This document shows, one piece after another, positions 6,366 through 7,120 of a stretch of 7,120 nt of DNA. Under the pieces are notes generated by a model. That model was not told the DNA's origin and ran no database searches. It was given only the letters and a program-made list of their open reading frames with translations. Position 1 is the stretch's first letter. Every line of letters starts with the position of its first letter. The DNA comes from CBDCWA01 sp046048295 (GTDB lineage: Bacteria; Pseudomonadota; Alphaproteobacteria; Rhizobiales; Hyphomicrobiaceae): the NCBI GenBank assembly GCA_046048295.1, contig JBJOGJ010000203.1, positions 1 to 7,120 on the forward strand, written 5' to 3'. A program made the position numbers and the translations under genes.

Positions 6366-7015
6366 TGCTGAGCGATAGCGCCCACCACCCGGCGTCCGCT
6401 TCTGCCCCTGCATCGGCCCCAGTCATCAATGCCGTCGACATCGGCAAGCGGTCGCAGCATTGCCACCCTGCTGTTGCGCAATCCCTCGAGTGTGTCGGCA
6501 AGCGCATGCTCGCTCGACCATCTGACGGCACCGAACGGTCGGACAATCCTCGGATTGCGCTTCGCTCCAACCAGCCAGTAGCCACCATCAGGAGCCGGCC
6601 CCAGAACCGCATCGTGATCGCCAAGCCTCGCGAAGGCGGCTGCAATATCGGCCGGCGACACGTCGGGGATATCCGCTCCGATTATCACGGTTGGGCCGGC
6701 CCCGGGCCAGTCGAGCACCCTCTGCATGCGTGCGCCAAGATCGCCCTGCCCCTGCGCCACCTTGCCGTGGACGATCGGCCAGCAATGCCAGAACGCAGAC
6801 GGGTCCGGACTGACCGCAAGCCAAGTTTCCCAGCGCCGGTCCCGGGCAAGCCGCCCCACGACCGCGCCGAGCAGATGGCGATAGAAGAACGTTGCCGCAA
6901 CCACCCCGATACTCGCCGCGAGCCGGGTCTTGACGCGCCCGCCGACCGGCGCCTTTGCCATGACCACGAGCCGGCAGGATCGCCGGCTGGCGTTCTGCAA
7001 TCCGATGCGGTGCAC
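6329..7015 (-). CDS. CofC-like nucleotidyl/glycosyl transferase, TIGR04282 (DUF2064) family
   Basis: A 228-residue cytosolic enzyme of the GT-A/nucleotidyltransferase fold, named in databases as transferase 1, rSAM/selenodomain-associated, or as an arsenosugar biosynthesis glycosyltransferase. Its true reaction is not settled in most organisms. Family marks appear in order: RLVVMAKAPVGGRVKTRLA at 15-33 (nucleotide-binding start), VSPD at 68-71, QGQGDLGARM at 88-97, IIGADIPDVSPADI at 111-124 with the likely metal-binding Asp114, LGPAPDGGYWLVGAKR at 138-153, and the closing RPLADVDGIDDW at 188-199. The last 25 or so residues are not family-like and lie partly over the end of the permease gene. 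The start is GTG at 7015, with GGGGA (7025-7021) five bases upstream; it follows the TGA of the preceding gene without a gap and in the same frame. A TTG five codons in is the alternative. The pairing with a TIGR04283 gene supports the assignment. Confidence 0.92.
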   Translation of the reverse strand: MHRIGLQNASRRSCRLVVMAKAPVGGRVKTRLAASIGVVAATFFYRHLLGAVVGRLARDRRWETWLAVSPDPSAFWHCWPIVHGKVAQGQGDLGARMQRVLDWPGAGPTVIIGADIPDVSPADIAAAFARLGDHDAVLGPAPDGGYWLVGAKRNPRIVRPFGAVRWSSEHALADTLEGLRNSRVAMLRPLADVDGIDDWGRCRGRSGRRVVGAIAQHQGNAPSMRPQK

Positions 7016-7120
7016 TCAATTCCCCATTTTGCGCCGGCCGGTTCCACCCCGCCCCTGGTAGATGCGCGCGATACGATCGATCGGCGCCCCCAGTTTGTAG
7101 AGCACCAGACAAGAAAGATT
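7016..7120 (-). CDS. C-terminus of a TIGR04283-type GT2 glycosyltransferase, 5' part beyond the window
   Basis: Only the last 34 residues are visible on the minus strand, ending at TGA 7018-7016. They read NLSCLVLYKLGAPIDRIARI and then a Gly/Arg-rich tail finishing RRKMGN. The pattern of a hydrophobic helix, then LYKLG, then a Pro and RIARIY is how TIGR04283 proteins (transferase 2, rSAM/selenodomain-associated) usually end. The gene lies directly upstream of a TIGR04282 gene, its usual partner, so the context agrees. The catalytic domain lies outside the window, so nothing can be said about its integrity. The two genes abut with no spacer and are surely cotranscribed. The identification rests on a short tail plus the neighbour. 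Confidence 0.75.
   Translation of the reverse strand, partial: NLSCLVLYKLGAPIDRIARIYQGRGGTGRRKMGN

Noticed and set aside
6588..7112. A 174-codon minus-strand frame over the transferase genes
   Set aside because: It is a shifted reading of the TIGR04282 gene, which has clear family motifs in its own frame.

Overview
The window is GC-rich, densely coding bacterial chromosome. The order of an ETF:ubiquinone oxidoreductase, an exported TPR protein and ispE, and the character of the proteins, suggest an alphaproteobacterium (Hyphomicrobiales-like). The order cannot be fixed from sequence alone. No rRNA, tRNA, CRISPR array, insertion sequence or phage gene was seen.

Left part (1-4157, all + strand): the 3' three quarters of an electron transfer flavoprotein-ubiquinone oxidoreductase gene, cut by the window edge. 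A 145-base gap follows, containing a short hairpin just after the stop and a longer two-part hairpin directly before the next ribosome binding site. Next is a 600-residue TPR protein with a signal peptide. Its stop codon overlaps the start of ispE (ATGA), so the last two genes form a translationally coupled pair. ETF-QO feeds electrons from acyl-CoA and other dehydrogenases into ubiquinone. IspE belongs to the MEP pathway, which supplies isoprenoids including the quinone side chain. The TPR protein is probably an envelope scaffold of unknown partner.

Middle (4168-5009): a convergent minus-strand gene for an uncharacterised two-helix membrane protein with a TPR-like N-terminus and a Pro/Gly-rich linker. 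It is divided from the next gene by a 164-base divergent promoter region with credible promoter hexamers on both strands and an imperfect palindrome over the minus-strand -35.

Right part (5010-7120): a + strand DASS/SLC13-type permease whose usual Ser-Asn-Thr substrate/Na+ motifs are replaced. Its 3' end overlaps by 37 bases the end of a minus-strand pair: a CofC-like transferase (TIGR04282/DUF2064) and, running off the right edge, the C-terminus of its usual partner, a GT2-type glycosyltransferase (TIGR04283). The two transferase genes touch in the same frame (TGA followed at once by GTG).

Most of the window is recognisable core metabolism and transport. No clearly new multi-gene system is evident. 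The most unusual items are the motif-divergent permease, the uncharacterised membrane protein, the hairpin leader of the TPR gene and the in-frame TGA-GTG junction of the two transferases.
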